A DNA stretch of 64,000 nt from Parapristionchus giblindavisi (lineage: Eukaryota > Nematoda > Chromadorea > Rhabditida > Diplogasteridae): contig CALSFV010000038.1 in assembly GCA_943737045.1 (NCBI GenBank), positions 248,001 through 312,000 of the forward strand, written 5' to 3'. Within the stretch, counting starts at the first letter, position 1; the number at the start of each line of letters is the position of its first letter. Made by a program: the position numbers and the translations under genes. Positions 50,833 through 62,800 of this stretch are shown in pieces. Below the pieces are notes generated by a model, which did no database searches, was not told where the DNA came from, and was given only the letters and a program-made list of their open reading frames with translations.

Positions 50833-53800
50833 TTAGACAGCCGGTGCGGGAGGAGCTACCGTAATCTCGAGCTTGACTGGAATGTTACCGACAGGGGCGT
50901 CTCCAAGGATCTCATCGATTTCTGAAGTCATATTCATTGATAATTAGAAGAATATAAATCATATAAAATATCTTAGAAAATCGACATATGTGCGGTATCG
51001 ATGAAAAATGAATTTTTCTGTTTTATGTGTGATAATTACAGGCTCTATAAGTGAAGTACACTGGTACTTGGAAATTGCTTCCAATTGAAAATTCGCTTCA
51101 GGGGGTGACCACACAACGATTTGGCGCCTTTTCCTAAAAGGTTTATTTCGATGCCAATCGATTCGGGAGTGGGTGCAATGCACTCCTTGGCTAATTCTAA
51201 GAAACTATCGTCCAGTGGAGTTTTTTGATCAATGATCAACGAACGCCGGAATCGGGAATTTTCAAAAAAAATTTCACATTTAATTAATTTTCACTAGTTC
51301 ACCATAACAAGCCTACAACTTTTTATTTGCTCAATCGCCTCTACATATCATAACACAGCTTCAGTTTAAAAATCATAATTTTTAAAAAATACATTTTTTA
51401 TGAAAACATCGTTTTTATAACGAAAATCGTAATTATGGTGTGCACCTACAGTAATCCCAAATCGGTTAATTTGGAAATTTGGTAGTTTTAAACATATTTC
51501 ACCGCTGTTCTTGACATGACTGAGGTATACGACTACTCCTCGTCTTCGGAGTGCATCTATTCCCAGGTGCTGATTTCGCTGAAAATTTACATTTTTCGTA
51601 AATTGATCATTATTCCGTTGTTTGTTATTCATTATCGATAAAAATTGGATCGCTATACCATAGTATCATCTATACAAACATACTAAAAAAATGAAGAGAA
51701 ACGGTTGACTTTGAAGAAAGTTATTGCTGAAAAACCAAAATATCATAAAATGTTGATCAGCACTGAACCGTGCAGGTGCACTCCGAAGACGTGGAGTAGT
51801 TATATACCTCAGTCATGTCTATAACAGCGGTGAAATATGTTTAAAACTACCAAATTTCCAAATTAACTGATTTGGGATTACTGTAGGTGCACACCATAAT
51901 TACGATTTTCGTTATAAAAACAATGTTTTCATAAAAAATGTATTTTTTTTAAATTATGATTTTTAAACTGAAGCTGTGTTATGATATGTAGAGGCGATTG
52001 AGCAAATAAAAAGTTGTAGGCTTGTTATGGTGAACTAGTGAAAATTAATTAAATGTGAAATTTTTTTTGAAAATTCCCGATTTCGGCGTTCGTTGATCAT
52101 TGATCAAAAAACTCCACTGGACGATAGTTTCTTAGAATTAGCCAAGGAGTCCATTGCACCCACTCCCGAATCGATTGGCATCGAAATAAACCTTTTAGGA
52201 AAAGGCGCCAAATCGTTGTGTGGTCACCCCCTGAAGCGAATTTTCAATTGGAAGCAATTTCCAAATACCAGTGTACTTCACTTATAGAGCCTGTAATTAT
52301 CACACATAAAACAGAAAAATTCATTTTTCATCGATACCAAAAAATATTCCAGTTATTGAATTCTCTCAGATAGTGCTTTATAATAATTTGTTATTTCAGG
52401 ACTATATTCTTTATTGTGAATCTTATTATGATAATCCTTCCATCCGATTTAGTTAATCGAACTTCAGTTAACAAATAATTCTTACTGGCCGTCCATTAAA
52501 AATATATAGGAAATCACATAAAAAGGAAACAATACAATTGTGATATCTACAGTAATCATAATGTACCGTACCTTCGAGAACGACATGGAATCCAAAGTGT
52601 AGATAGGTTATGTAGAGGAGATGAATGGCAATGACGGCAGCCATCAGTGTTGCCTTCAATCAATATTATTACATAAATATTTGAAATTAACAATTAATTT
52701 CTTCCTGTACATTTGGTGTTTATACTAGGTCATCACAGCGTGGTCGACTTAATGTTAATTTTTAGCTGTGTCAGCTTCAAATGCAGTATCCAGTCAGATA
52801 GTCAGTCATATAACAAAATATTTGTAATGGAAAAATGATTCTAGCCATCGTAACTCGATTTAGCTACAGTACCTTGTACGTCTTCTCACGCGTCTTCGCC
52901 GATAGATAGAATGCCTACAAAAGTATAATATTATAGAATATGAAAGAGGAATATTAAAATTAGGTTGTGTTCAAATCAATACACTCTTCGCGAAAATTCA
53001 ATAAATTACAGTACTCAAAGTAATATAAACAATCTCTAACCAACCAAAATTCGTCGTGAATGAATCGATACTCTCTACATACCATTCTAAGTGCAGAAGG
53101 TAGACAGAAGAAGCCAAGAAGAAGGAAGAAATAGAGATGATCATGAGATGGATGGAAGAGGGATGTGAGAAGGAGAACCACACAATGTGATGTCATCGAA
53201 TAACCCTGAATCAATGGAGGATACTGTAATATTGTGTGATGTGATGGTGCGATGTTTGCCAAAAGTGACCGATAGGCAAAATGTCCACTTGAACTTTGAT
53301 TGATTGGAAAGGTGTAAGGTGCTTTCGAATACGAAATCACATTTGTTTACATTAATCAGCAAATCCAAAATTCAATTTAACCATTTGAGTGCATGACACT
53401 TCAAAATACATGAAGAATCGTGAGAAGTTCATGAACAAGAATGTGACTGACAATGCGTGTAGAGGGTTTATCTTCAAGAATTACGAAAACGAAAGGATAA
53501 ATACGAGAGTTTTAAAAGTTGAGAGTTTCAAATATTTTGTTTTCACAAGTTTTGGACAGAATATAAAATGGACTTACGAAGAGTGAGAAGACGTGAACGA
53601 GTGAGATATCGGAAGAGAGAAGGAAACAGATAGTGTACACCTGAATGGAGAGGATTACGGTAGACAATGAATCAAGAATTCAATGGAATTCTTCCAACTA
53701 TGTGACGGTCGGTTTCACGTACAGTAATCTAGATATACAGTAAACTAATATACCGTTCCAGACAGAAACATCCAAGCAGCAAAACATGAGACGAAAGCCG

Positions 53801-54555
53801 TACCCATCAAAGTCCCATTCGGAACAACAAAACTGAATCAAGAAAAATCGATAATTGGGAAATTCTCGTCGAGACGAAATTATGAATATTTTAAAAAAAA
53901 CACTCACCCAGAACTCTTCATGTTCCAGAGTAAAAGTGCAACCATTGTGAGAACAATCATACATGGACCATATAGATCATTTGATATGGAGATTTGTGAT
54001 GGTTTACGAGGAAGAAATGATTGGATTAGACGATTGCGAACCTTCAAAGAAATATACTAACAATAAGGATATATAATGTGCAAAATGAATTTATCCACTG
54101 CGGGGAAATCAATATTTTGTGATGCTTTGCTAACGTAAGTGAGTAAAGTTAACTAAGCATTTCACAACATAATCTCATAATAAACACCGCAGATATAGTT
54201 GACGTAGAAATGAAAGAAATGAAATAAACCTGAATGGGCTCAACATCGAAGTAAGGCCTGAATAGATCGATACGTCCATAAGAGTTAAAGGAATCTTTGA
54301 GCTGCTTACTACCCGCCTCCCACATCTAAAAATTGATTGAAATGCAGCTAAATTTGCAAGCTACTTAGTATCTTTATGAACTTTCATTGTATATGAAGAA
54401 TTCGTAATATAAGAAAGTAGTACACTAACCATATGTCCCAATTGTGCATGCATATTGGAGAAGTCGGGACCTCCTTGAGGAAGATCTCCATCAACACCAG
54501 GTGTGGAGGGAGCCCGTTGTCGTGCATTTTGTGTGTATCCAGGAGGATAATCCAT
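50833..54555 (-). CDS. yipf3: YIPF3-type Golgi multipass membrane protein (Yip1 domain)
   Basis: Nine exons join in phase into 277 codons: 54430-54555, 54230-54325, 53908-54041, 53754-53832, 53578-53640, 53083-53205, 52873-52914, 52572-52653, 50833-50921. The family signature is clear: MWEAGSKQLKDSFNSYG, IDLFRPYFDVEPIQVRNRL, NDLYGPCMIVLTMVALLLWN, then several membrane spans (PNGTLMGTAFVSCFAAWMF, the HPSHDHLYFFLLL exon, IAIHLLYITYLHFGFHVVLE). This is the layout of human YIPF3: a cytosolic N-terminus, five predicted spans and a short C-terminal tail, acting in Golgi structure and ER-Golgi trafficking, usually with YIPF4. The ATG follows a TATATTTAG acceptor by 9 nt. The last intron (1.65 kb) is long only because a 1.4-kb foldback element sits in it; the other introns are 100-470 nt or shorter. 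Confidence 0.94.
50961..52382. mobile_element. Long foldback element, family A, copy 2
   Basis: It is homologous to the element at 7773-9197 but in the opposite orientation: the CTATCTGAGAGAATTCAA end is now on the right and the TCTTAGAAAATCGAC end on the left. Arms of about 600 bp are nearly perfect inverted copies, and the loop centre near 51640 differs from copy 1. It lies wholly inside the last intron of the YIPF3 gene. Confidence 0.87.
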
Positions 54556-55076
54556 AGAACACTGCTAAATATAAAGAAGTTCAATGCAATTATTAACAGC
54601 TCATGGAGGAAAGAGTGACGGTAGTGATAGTAGAAGCTCTATATTGATTCAATTCACGCAGCAACAAAAAATTAGTGTAACATACATGGATTAACCTATT
54701 TAAAAGAAATATAAAAATGTTCTCGTGGAACTTGGCAAACCGCCAGATTGGTGTATATAAGTGTGCGCCAAAGAATTCGACGTTTCACACTGTGCAAGAC
54801 AGTGGATACGGTTTTTGTATTACCTTTTGTTTTCAACCATTTTTGTTTTGTTGCCTAACTATGTATTATTTAATTTACCCACTTTAATAAAAATTATGAC
54901 AATTCTACCATATTCTGATTTATATTGAATCAATCAATAAAGTACACAATGATCACTATCACAGATATAATCATATCACGTTAGTTCAAAATGTGAAAGA
55001 GATGGGAATAGCGGGGCAAAAGGAATGCTGAAAGCGACTTTCCAAATCTGTGGTGCGCGCCTTGGTGGGTTTTTGC

Positions 55077-55323
55077 AATAATGAGACGATAGTCATTAGA
55101 CAGAGCGGCGCACCTCAGACAATTTTGGTAGCGCGGCGGAGATTGCGATAGAGACAATCATTGGATGCCATGGCGCACGCACATCCTCTCTAATGAATCC
55201 CACCAAACCCGTCTGGCATCCGCAGCGCCCTCTTTATATTCAATCTTTTTTCTAAAACTTCTGCCAGCGGTGGAAAACGATATTTCATTGGTGCCCTGCT
55301 ATTACAGAGGCTGAACTAACGTG
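55077..55323. repeat. Dispersed unit of unknown nature, copy 1
   Basis: Roughly 75-80% alike, by eye, to 62704-62923. Shared blocks are AATAATGAGACGATAG, AGCGGCGCACCTCAGAC, CACCAAACCCG, CTGGCATCCGC and CTATTACAGAGGCTGAACTA. Internal inverted segments (GTTTGGTG/CACCAAAC) could fold. No terminal inverted repeats, tail or coding frame are evident. Confidence 0.7.
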
Positions 55324-55729
55324 ATATGCAAGGGCTCCAATAGCTTCACAAGCAGCATCAGCTACACCATGACATTTTTGAGGCCATCAATAAATAGATT
55401 AAGTAGAATACGCCGAACAACGAGACGGTATATTGTAAATAAATGATTAGAGACAATCAATACTATGAAGCGTTTATCATAAAGGGTACTGTAATGTCAC
55501 TCATGTCATCTATGTAGCATATAACTCCGGTGTTTTAATAATTGCCCGAAACTACAATCTCCAGCCAGCAAGATCTTCATCTCCTCATTCTATTCGACTT
55601 CATTCTAGAAAAATAAACAGGTTACTGTAATTGGAGATAGGATACGGTACATTACAGAAGGAATACCGCAATCTCACTGACCTCTTGTTTTTCCTTATTT
55701 ACTAGCTTCTCAAAGAACGATACGCACAA

Positions 55730-56010
55730 CAGGGTTGTGCGGAAAATTTTCTGACCGGAAAAATTTTCCGGTTTTTCCGACCCCTTTTCGGAAAACCGGA
55801 AAAAAATTAAATGCTGTACAGAGTAAAAAATACATATGAAACACAACTTTTAAATATTTTTGGTCATTTTTATTAGACTGGTCACAGTTCTTACCCACGA
55901 TTCGCTAACATTGATCAAAATTCACGTATATAGCATTGTTTTTCCTTTCCGTTTTCGTTTCGTTAACCCTAGTCTTCATTGTGAGGCTATAAAAATGTAT
56001 AACTGAAATC
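55730..56010. mobile_element. Partial hAT element (CAGGGTTGTGCGG family)
   Basis: It starts with CAGGGTTGTGCGGAAAATTT and follows the inverse of 29852 down to about 29570 (shared TTAAATGCTGTACAG, AATACATAT, GGTCATTTTTAT and TATATAGC). The opposite terminus and a target duplication cannot be found, so it is truncated. Confidence 0.65.
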
Positions 56011-56012
56011 AT

Positions 56013-56665
56013 ATTAGGTTGTGCAATAACTATTTTTGAAGTTGATAGTGCTAGGGTCACACTTTTTTTTTCACGCTTCTTTTTCAACGGAATATATAAC
56101 AGATTACAGTGTGCACTCTAGCCAGTGAATTTGAAAAGGAGAGAAGCCAGAACAGATTACTATCTGAAAATACCAGAAAATAAAGATGCCTTATTGTTAG
56201 GTCAAAAGAAGAGTGAAAGTGGCCGATGTATTGCATGCGTACATATGTATAGTTGAGCACGGCGGCTCAATGGTAGTAACTAAGAGGCTCCCGCAGGAGA
56301 AAAAAGTATCGCCAACTGAGTGTTGATTAGCACTAAAACAACTAGGTTCTCCCAGCCCGAAAGTATCTCCCATCTCCCCATCTCCCCACTTCCCCACTTC
56401 CCCACTTCCCCACTTCCCCACTTTAGGGGATGATAGGGGAAGATAGGGGAAGGTTAAAAATTTATAAAAAAAGAACCATATATTGATTTTTGATCGGGCA
56501 AGATAGGGGAAGATAGGGGATGAAATCAAATTTTCGAATCTACCTAAAACCAACGCCTTATTGTTAGACCGCATTAGTCCAATCTTCGTCCAATCTTTTA
56601 AACGTTTCAACATGTACTTCTTAACAAGATTTAAATTTGATCATTAGTTTATCGCACAATATATA
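56013..56665. mobile_element. Possible mariner-type remnant
   Basis: TATTAGGTTGTGCAATAACT at 56013 resembles a mariner end (TTAGGTTG start on TA). A diverged inverse, read on minus as TATATTGTGCGATAAACTAA, ends near 56665. The interior has CTTCCCCA tandem repeats and no recognisable transposase. Confidence 0.3.
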
Positions 56666-56880
56666 CATGAATGGTCAATAAATATTTAAATAATTAATTT
56701 TAAAAAATACTCGTCTTTGTCATTAGCGTTTTGATTAAATAATAAATCAATAATTAAAGATCATTATCGATCTGAATGCACTTTGAGGTCCGGCGAAGAT
56801 GAGAAGGGATTACTGTAGGAGAGTAAAGGATAACTGTGTGGTTGACGTTCTAGGTCTGATAGTATCAATGGATAGATTGA

Positions 56881-59800
56881 TTATTGTTGTTCAAGAGTAG
56901 TTTCTGTATCTTTACTTTGAAGTGATTGGATGGATTCATTGTTAGTTCGTATTAATTCTGGTACCGCTATGGTATCTCCTCTGAATGGTTGAGACTGTCG
57001 GGGAGGAGCTATAGCATCTTGTTCTTTAGTTGTGGCGCCAAAAGCGATGCCAGTTGGGAAGAACCTGGAACAAAATATGGATTGAACATTATATCACATT
57101 TCATACGACAATAAAACAAGCAATTTTATAGGAAAATTATTGATTTGATAAATAGTTGTGGAAACATATATCAAGAATGATGTGCCAATGGAAATTCTTA
57201 CTGACCAAGGAGAGACAAACTGCTGTTGAGAAGGCCAGAAGAACTGCTGTTGAGGCCATGCTCCTGGCTGCAGGAACACTGTTTGTGGAGCTGTGACGAC
57301 AGCTGGAGTCGCTATAGGAGCTACAGGTGCTACCGGTGCTTCGGGAGCTGCAGGAGCTGGGGGCGCTGCAGTCACTGCAGCGGAGGTTTCGGATCCATCG
57401 GCAGAACGAGTTGATTTGGATAAGGATTTGTCCGACTTATCGGCGACTGCATTCAGTGTTGCTGCTTGAGCTGCAGCTGAAATATATTATAGAATTAACA
57501 ATGTTATGAAAGCATTATTATTATTATCATATTTTTATACCTTGCTGATTTCGGGCAGCTTGCTGTGCAACAAAGAAATTATGTAGGAACTGATTGACCT
57601 GAACTAATCAATAATTAATTTGATCGATACATCTTATTTGCATAGAATGCAAATCGATCTTTGCATTCCCTCTTCAATTCTTTCTTTCTCTTTCCAATTA
57701 TTTCTCTGTCTTATATAATCTCTTATGTTTATTCAACTCTTGTCTATCGAATACTTTCTGTCTGGACCAAAACTCAATTCTGTCGTACAATCTTCTCCCA
57801 CTGTTTTTATTAGTTACGTACATATATCCATAATCTACCAGACCAAATCATCTTACTTCTATTGTAATATCATACCCCAACTGCTCCACCAGACCAATTT
57901 CCGGCTATCGACGGACCTCTTTCAAAAACACCCTTTCCACCCACCCGTACAAAAAATGCGCACTGTGAAGGAATGAATATTGAACTGAGATTGAATTGCT
58001 ATGATGGTAGATACGATACCGTTAGTCCATTTAGAGCTGGTGTGAATGGAATTGATGGATTATGGGGATTACGGAAGGCAGGATGAAGTCCGGGAGGAAT
58101 GATCAGGGGCTGACGCGTTGGAGCTATCGGAGCTGCAGGAGCTGATGTTACTGCCGGCGATGAGACAGGAGCTGCTGTTGGTGCTTGCGTTTGGGTCGTA
58201 GCTGCTGAAGCTGTAGTAATTGCTACGGGAGCCGCGGTCGATGCAGATGCTGGAGAAGCCACTTGAATGGCCGAAACAACTGGTGAGGCAGGTGCTGCCG
58301 GAGCTACCGGTGCAACTGGTGGTAATGTAGCTTGAACAGGAGCTAAACTCTGTTGTACTAGACTAGTTGATGGAGTTTCAATATGAACGGGTGCGAATGG
58401 TTGAGCCACGCCAACAAGTGAAGCCTGAAATGAAATCATACAAAATTATTTTTTTATTACTTTTTCTTAACATGATATGCAAACAGTTTAGCCATTTCCT
58501 AACAAAATATAATGAATATGTGATGTAAACTATTTTCTAGACATAAATTGTCATACCGAGGGAGGAGCTGCAGTTGTGAATTGTTGTTGGAATACAACAA
58601 CAGGGAGATGTTGAGGGGAAGGAGGGGCGGGACCGGATGGAGCAGCTGGAGATAGTGTAGTCTGTACTATGGGTACGGTAGGAACTGGAGGTGGAGTTTG
58701 AGTTGTGATTGGTTCAATGAAGTTTATGAATCCAGGAGGAGGACTGGCGGCGGGAGGACGAGGTCCCCCAGGGAGTGTTGTCGATACTGGAATGTGTCAT
58801 GTTGTATAATAGTTGCAGAAAAAGGATAGTGAAATGCATTTAAGACACCGGCTCAGTAAGATTCGAGGGTTGTGCCAGTGACCCAGGACATCGACCTCAC
58901 CGATTTGGCCCAAACCTTTTTTATGGATAGCCTCATGGGCCCACATCACAAAATGGGTATTCATTTGAGCTGGTTCCTCGAATCACAAATGTGGCGGGTT
59001 TTCGAATTTTGAAAACTCGATTTTCACCGAAAAAAATGGAGCGACCTAGGACCAGTGTTAGTTTCGATTAATTATAAGTATAAATAGACAACAAAAACTG
59101 GCTATACGACGGTCCGGAGATCCGATCGCAAACTGATTTTTTACCTCCTCAAAACATTCTAAAATTAATTAAAATTTTAAAACAAAAAAGTGCAGTCCAA
59201 TTTTTGCCTCATCTTATAGAGCAAAAAATTCCGCGTCGAATAAGGGAAAAAATCAAAATCGAAGGACCCGTCTTTTAAGATAAATCGACCCAAAAACTGC
59301 ACTTTTTTGTTTTAAAATTTTAATTAATTTTAGAATGTTTTGAGGAGGTAAAAAAACAGTTTGCGATCGGATCTCCGGACCGTCGTATAGCCAGTTTTTG
59401 TTGTCTATTTATACTTATAATTAGTCGACGCTAACATTGGTCCTAGGTCGCTCCATTTTTTTTCGGTGAAAATCGAGTTTTCAAAATTCGAAAACCCGCC
59501 ACATCTGTGTTTCAAGGAACCAGCCCAAATAAATACCCATTTTGTGATGGGGGTCCATGGGGGTATACATAAAAAATTTTGGGCCAAATCGATGAGGTCG
59601 ATGTCCGGCACTTCCTGGAATCTCACTGAGCCGATGTCTTAACATGATTTTTGGTATTTAATATGTTATAACTCACAAGGTGGTAGATTTATTGTAGTGG
59701 TTGTGACTGGAGGTGGGGTTAATCTAACAGGTGTTCCTGTCTTTCTCACGAATGGTGTTGAAGTTGTTGCGACCTGAATTGGAATCATCATGTCAAACTG

Positions 59801-62800
59801 TATTTATTTCATTATTTGTTAATTTAAATCGCCCATTTAATAATTGTTGATCTCACCACAGTAGGAGCAATTCGTTCCTTGGTCACTTTAACTGGAATTG
59901 AAGTAATTGGTCTGAATGGTCTTCTCGTTTGTGGAGCACGAGTACCACGGGTCTCGAAGAATCGAATGGGCACACGTCTGAAAATCGCCATTATTTGGTT
60001 GATTTTGGGCAATAAGGGGCGTGGTTTCTAACCGGATAGTTGTAGGTCGTTGAGTGGTAGTAGGCTGTGAAGGATGTACTGAACTTCCACTTCCGAGTTT
60101 GATCGATTCAATGATCTGTGTAGTGCAACCAAATACATCAAGACAAAAGTCACATGAAAACCAATAAATGCAGTGATATAGAGTGTGGAGAGAAAGGACA
60201 GAGTGTATAGACCCAAATAACATAAAGATGATAAGTTAAATGTCACACGGAACCTCGGCCAATTCCCTTCCAGTAATTTGTTTTTCGATCGGTGAAATCT
60301 TTGAGCTCTTAAACTTCGGATCGAGAGATTTATCGTAGAATTTGAGAGCTTTGACGGTCATTCGATCATCTTTCTTATTGTTCACCTGTAAGAATAGACA
60401 CACAGAAGTGAGTGAATGAATAACTTAAAAAGGAAACTGAAGGAAATCAGGAATTGTTTGAAGAGTGAGTTAATGGGAAAAATCAATATATCGATTGAAT
60501 GAAACTCATATGTACCAAAAAATTATCTTTCGTTTTCGTAACACCAAAAGTGAAGTTCAATCAATCATGAATCAGAGATGTCCTCCTTAACCTTTTCAAA
60601 TCTCCGTAATAATTGTTGAACCTTCCTTTGAACTCTTATTCTTTCCTCAGATTCATCATCTTCTTCATCATCATAGTTAAGAGCCTCATTTACTTCGATT
60701 GGCTGAAAGAATCGCACTCCAAACTACCGAGGCGCACACGGCAATTACAGTATTTAGTAATAATTCCAACTAAGTTTATTGATTTGAGTTATATAATAAC
60801 CTGTGACGATTCCAATACACGATCATCTGTTATCTCTTGCGGACTCGTTTCTGTTTCTTCTTCTTCCTGTTCTTGCTCTGACAAATGTACTGCTGTTGAA
60901 GTAGTCAAAGCTCCTGTTCTACCAATTGGAAGAAAACCACTCGACATTGATGCCATATTCTGGAAGTTATTGTTAAGAGGTTATGTTAGGGTTTAGTTAC
61001 GTCTGTTAGACAACTCAATTAGGTTATTAGACAAAGCGAAATGGAAAATGTTATTGATTCATTGACAAAATTAAAACGAGGTTTAGAGAGGAAATAGTGT
61101 CTAGTTTGGGAAACAAATCATAAAAAGAACAAGATAAGAAGTCGAAATCGGCGAGACTAAATAATCACTGGTTTTCGACTTTCAAAGATACAATTAGTGA
61201 TTTTCTGGTTCTTAAATTCCCTTACGGTAGGTACTTCTGGTCGTTGATCTCCGTCCATTGTTTTATCTCCTTTCATTTGAAATTTATCCATCATTTGTAA
61301 TCCTCTAAACATTGCCTCATCTAACGCGAGTCCAGGGGCAAGACGTGCCTCTTCGGCTTTACGATCTACCTATAACAAACCCTGATGAAGATCCGTTTCA
61401 GAATATTTAAAGCTAATTATGCATTATTTTAAGATATTTAATGAAGCTATTACCCACATGAGATATTAAAAGTGACAATAAAACTCTCCTAGTATGACAA
61501 GATCCATAGTCATCCCCCTATTAGTTCTTATTTACGTAATGTAATACTGTGACTTAGTTACAGTTCTTCTCGCTTCTTCTTATTTTATCATTATTCCTGT
61601 TCAATGATTTTTTAACCTGTGTCGCTAATTTGAAAGATGCGATAAATGTTTTTTTTATTTGTTTATTATTGGTTACTTTTAACCATAGTACAACTGTCTA
61701 CCGGGATTCTATAAACTAATCTTCGTTGGAGAATGAACTGACCTCTGCGAATCGTTGTCTGAGAGCTTCAATCTCACTATTACTGAGTGCAGTCAATGCA
61801 CGAAGAGTTCGTAGATCGATTTTACTCTGATCTATTGATGTTTCATCCTTATCTTTTTCTTCAGAGGAACCGTGAAATAGAACGGCTCTACCAATTGAGA
61901 CATGATGGTCGGAACCACTGAATAGAATGTTACGATAAAATAATTCCAATCTACTTATTTTCATAAACAATATATGGTATGATTCATGATTTTTCGATTA
62001 GTCTATCTCCATTATGGATTAGTAAGGGTAAAATATCAAATATCAAATCAATAGTGACCTACCTATCAATCGTTGTTTGAGGAAATGGTGTAGTAGTAGT
62101 TCTAGGAGCAACAGTAGTCGTTGTGATTGTGGTGCGTCGTGTAGTTGTGATGGGTACGGTAGTAGTGGTGCGGTCGACTGATCTCGTGTGAGGAGCTTGG
62201 GTCACGAAGATGAACTTACGAGTCGGACGGGTCCAACGAGTAGTTGAGGGAGTCTGAATGGAATAATATTAACACATTACGGTAGTATATGGTATCACAT
62301 GATCTCGTCGGTGTTATTTGGCACGGTATCATCATATAGGGTGATGTAAACAATAAATTGTGGCAAACTTGTGCTTTTTGCAGGTGCGTGACAAGGATTG
62401 ACAACTTTATCGCACCCAATTGCAGTCAGACATCAAATTTAATACAGATTGTTGTCAATGTGTCTAATAAATATTAGTGGTTGCAATTAATGAATGAACT
62501 GTTGACAGACAAGAAAAATGAGGATGATACAAGTCATGACCAGAGAAATGTGCTTCTTTCTAGTCAGACAACAAAAAATCTTCTTTTTGATGTCAATCGA
62601 TTCTTGCCTTCTCATTGACATCAAAACGAATATTTTTTGTTGTCTGAATAGAAAGAAGCACATTTCTCTAGTCATTCCATTTTTTGGTGCATTTTCACAT
62701 CCTCATAATAATGAGACGATAGTTCATTAGTCAAAGCGGCGCACCTCAGACGGGTTTGGTGACGCGGCGGAGAGTGTGAATCATTTGATGCCATCTCGCA

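Larger units (their letters stand above)
54556..56880. other. Intergenic region between YIPF3 and the Thr/Pro-rich gene
   Basis: It contains the dispersed unit (55077-55323), a partial hAT element (55730-56010), a possible mariner end (56013 onward) and CTTCCCCA tandem repeats (56360-56422). No gene was recognised. Confidence 0.55.

Noticed and set aside
50959..52287. Repeated ORFs starting MIIDQKTPLDD
   Set aside because: Identical peptides from the two arms of foldback copy 2, with no domain; not a gene.
56197..56613. 138-codon minus-strand ORF as a mariner transposase
   Set aside because: None of the mariner catalytic motifs is present, and part of it is the CTTCCCCA tandem repeat.
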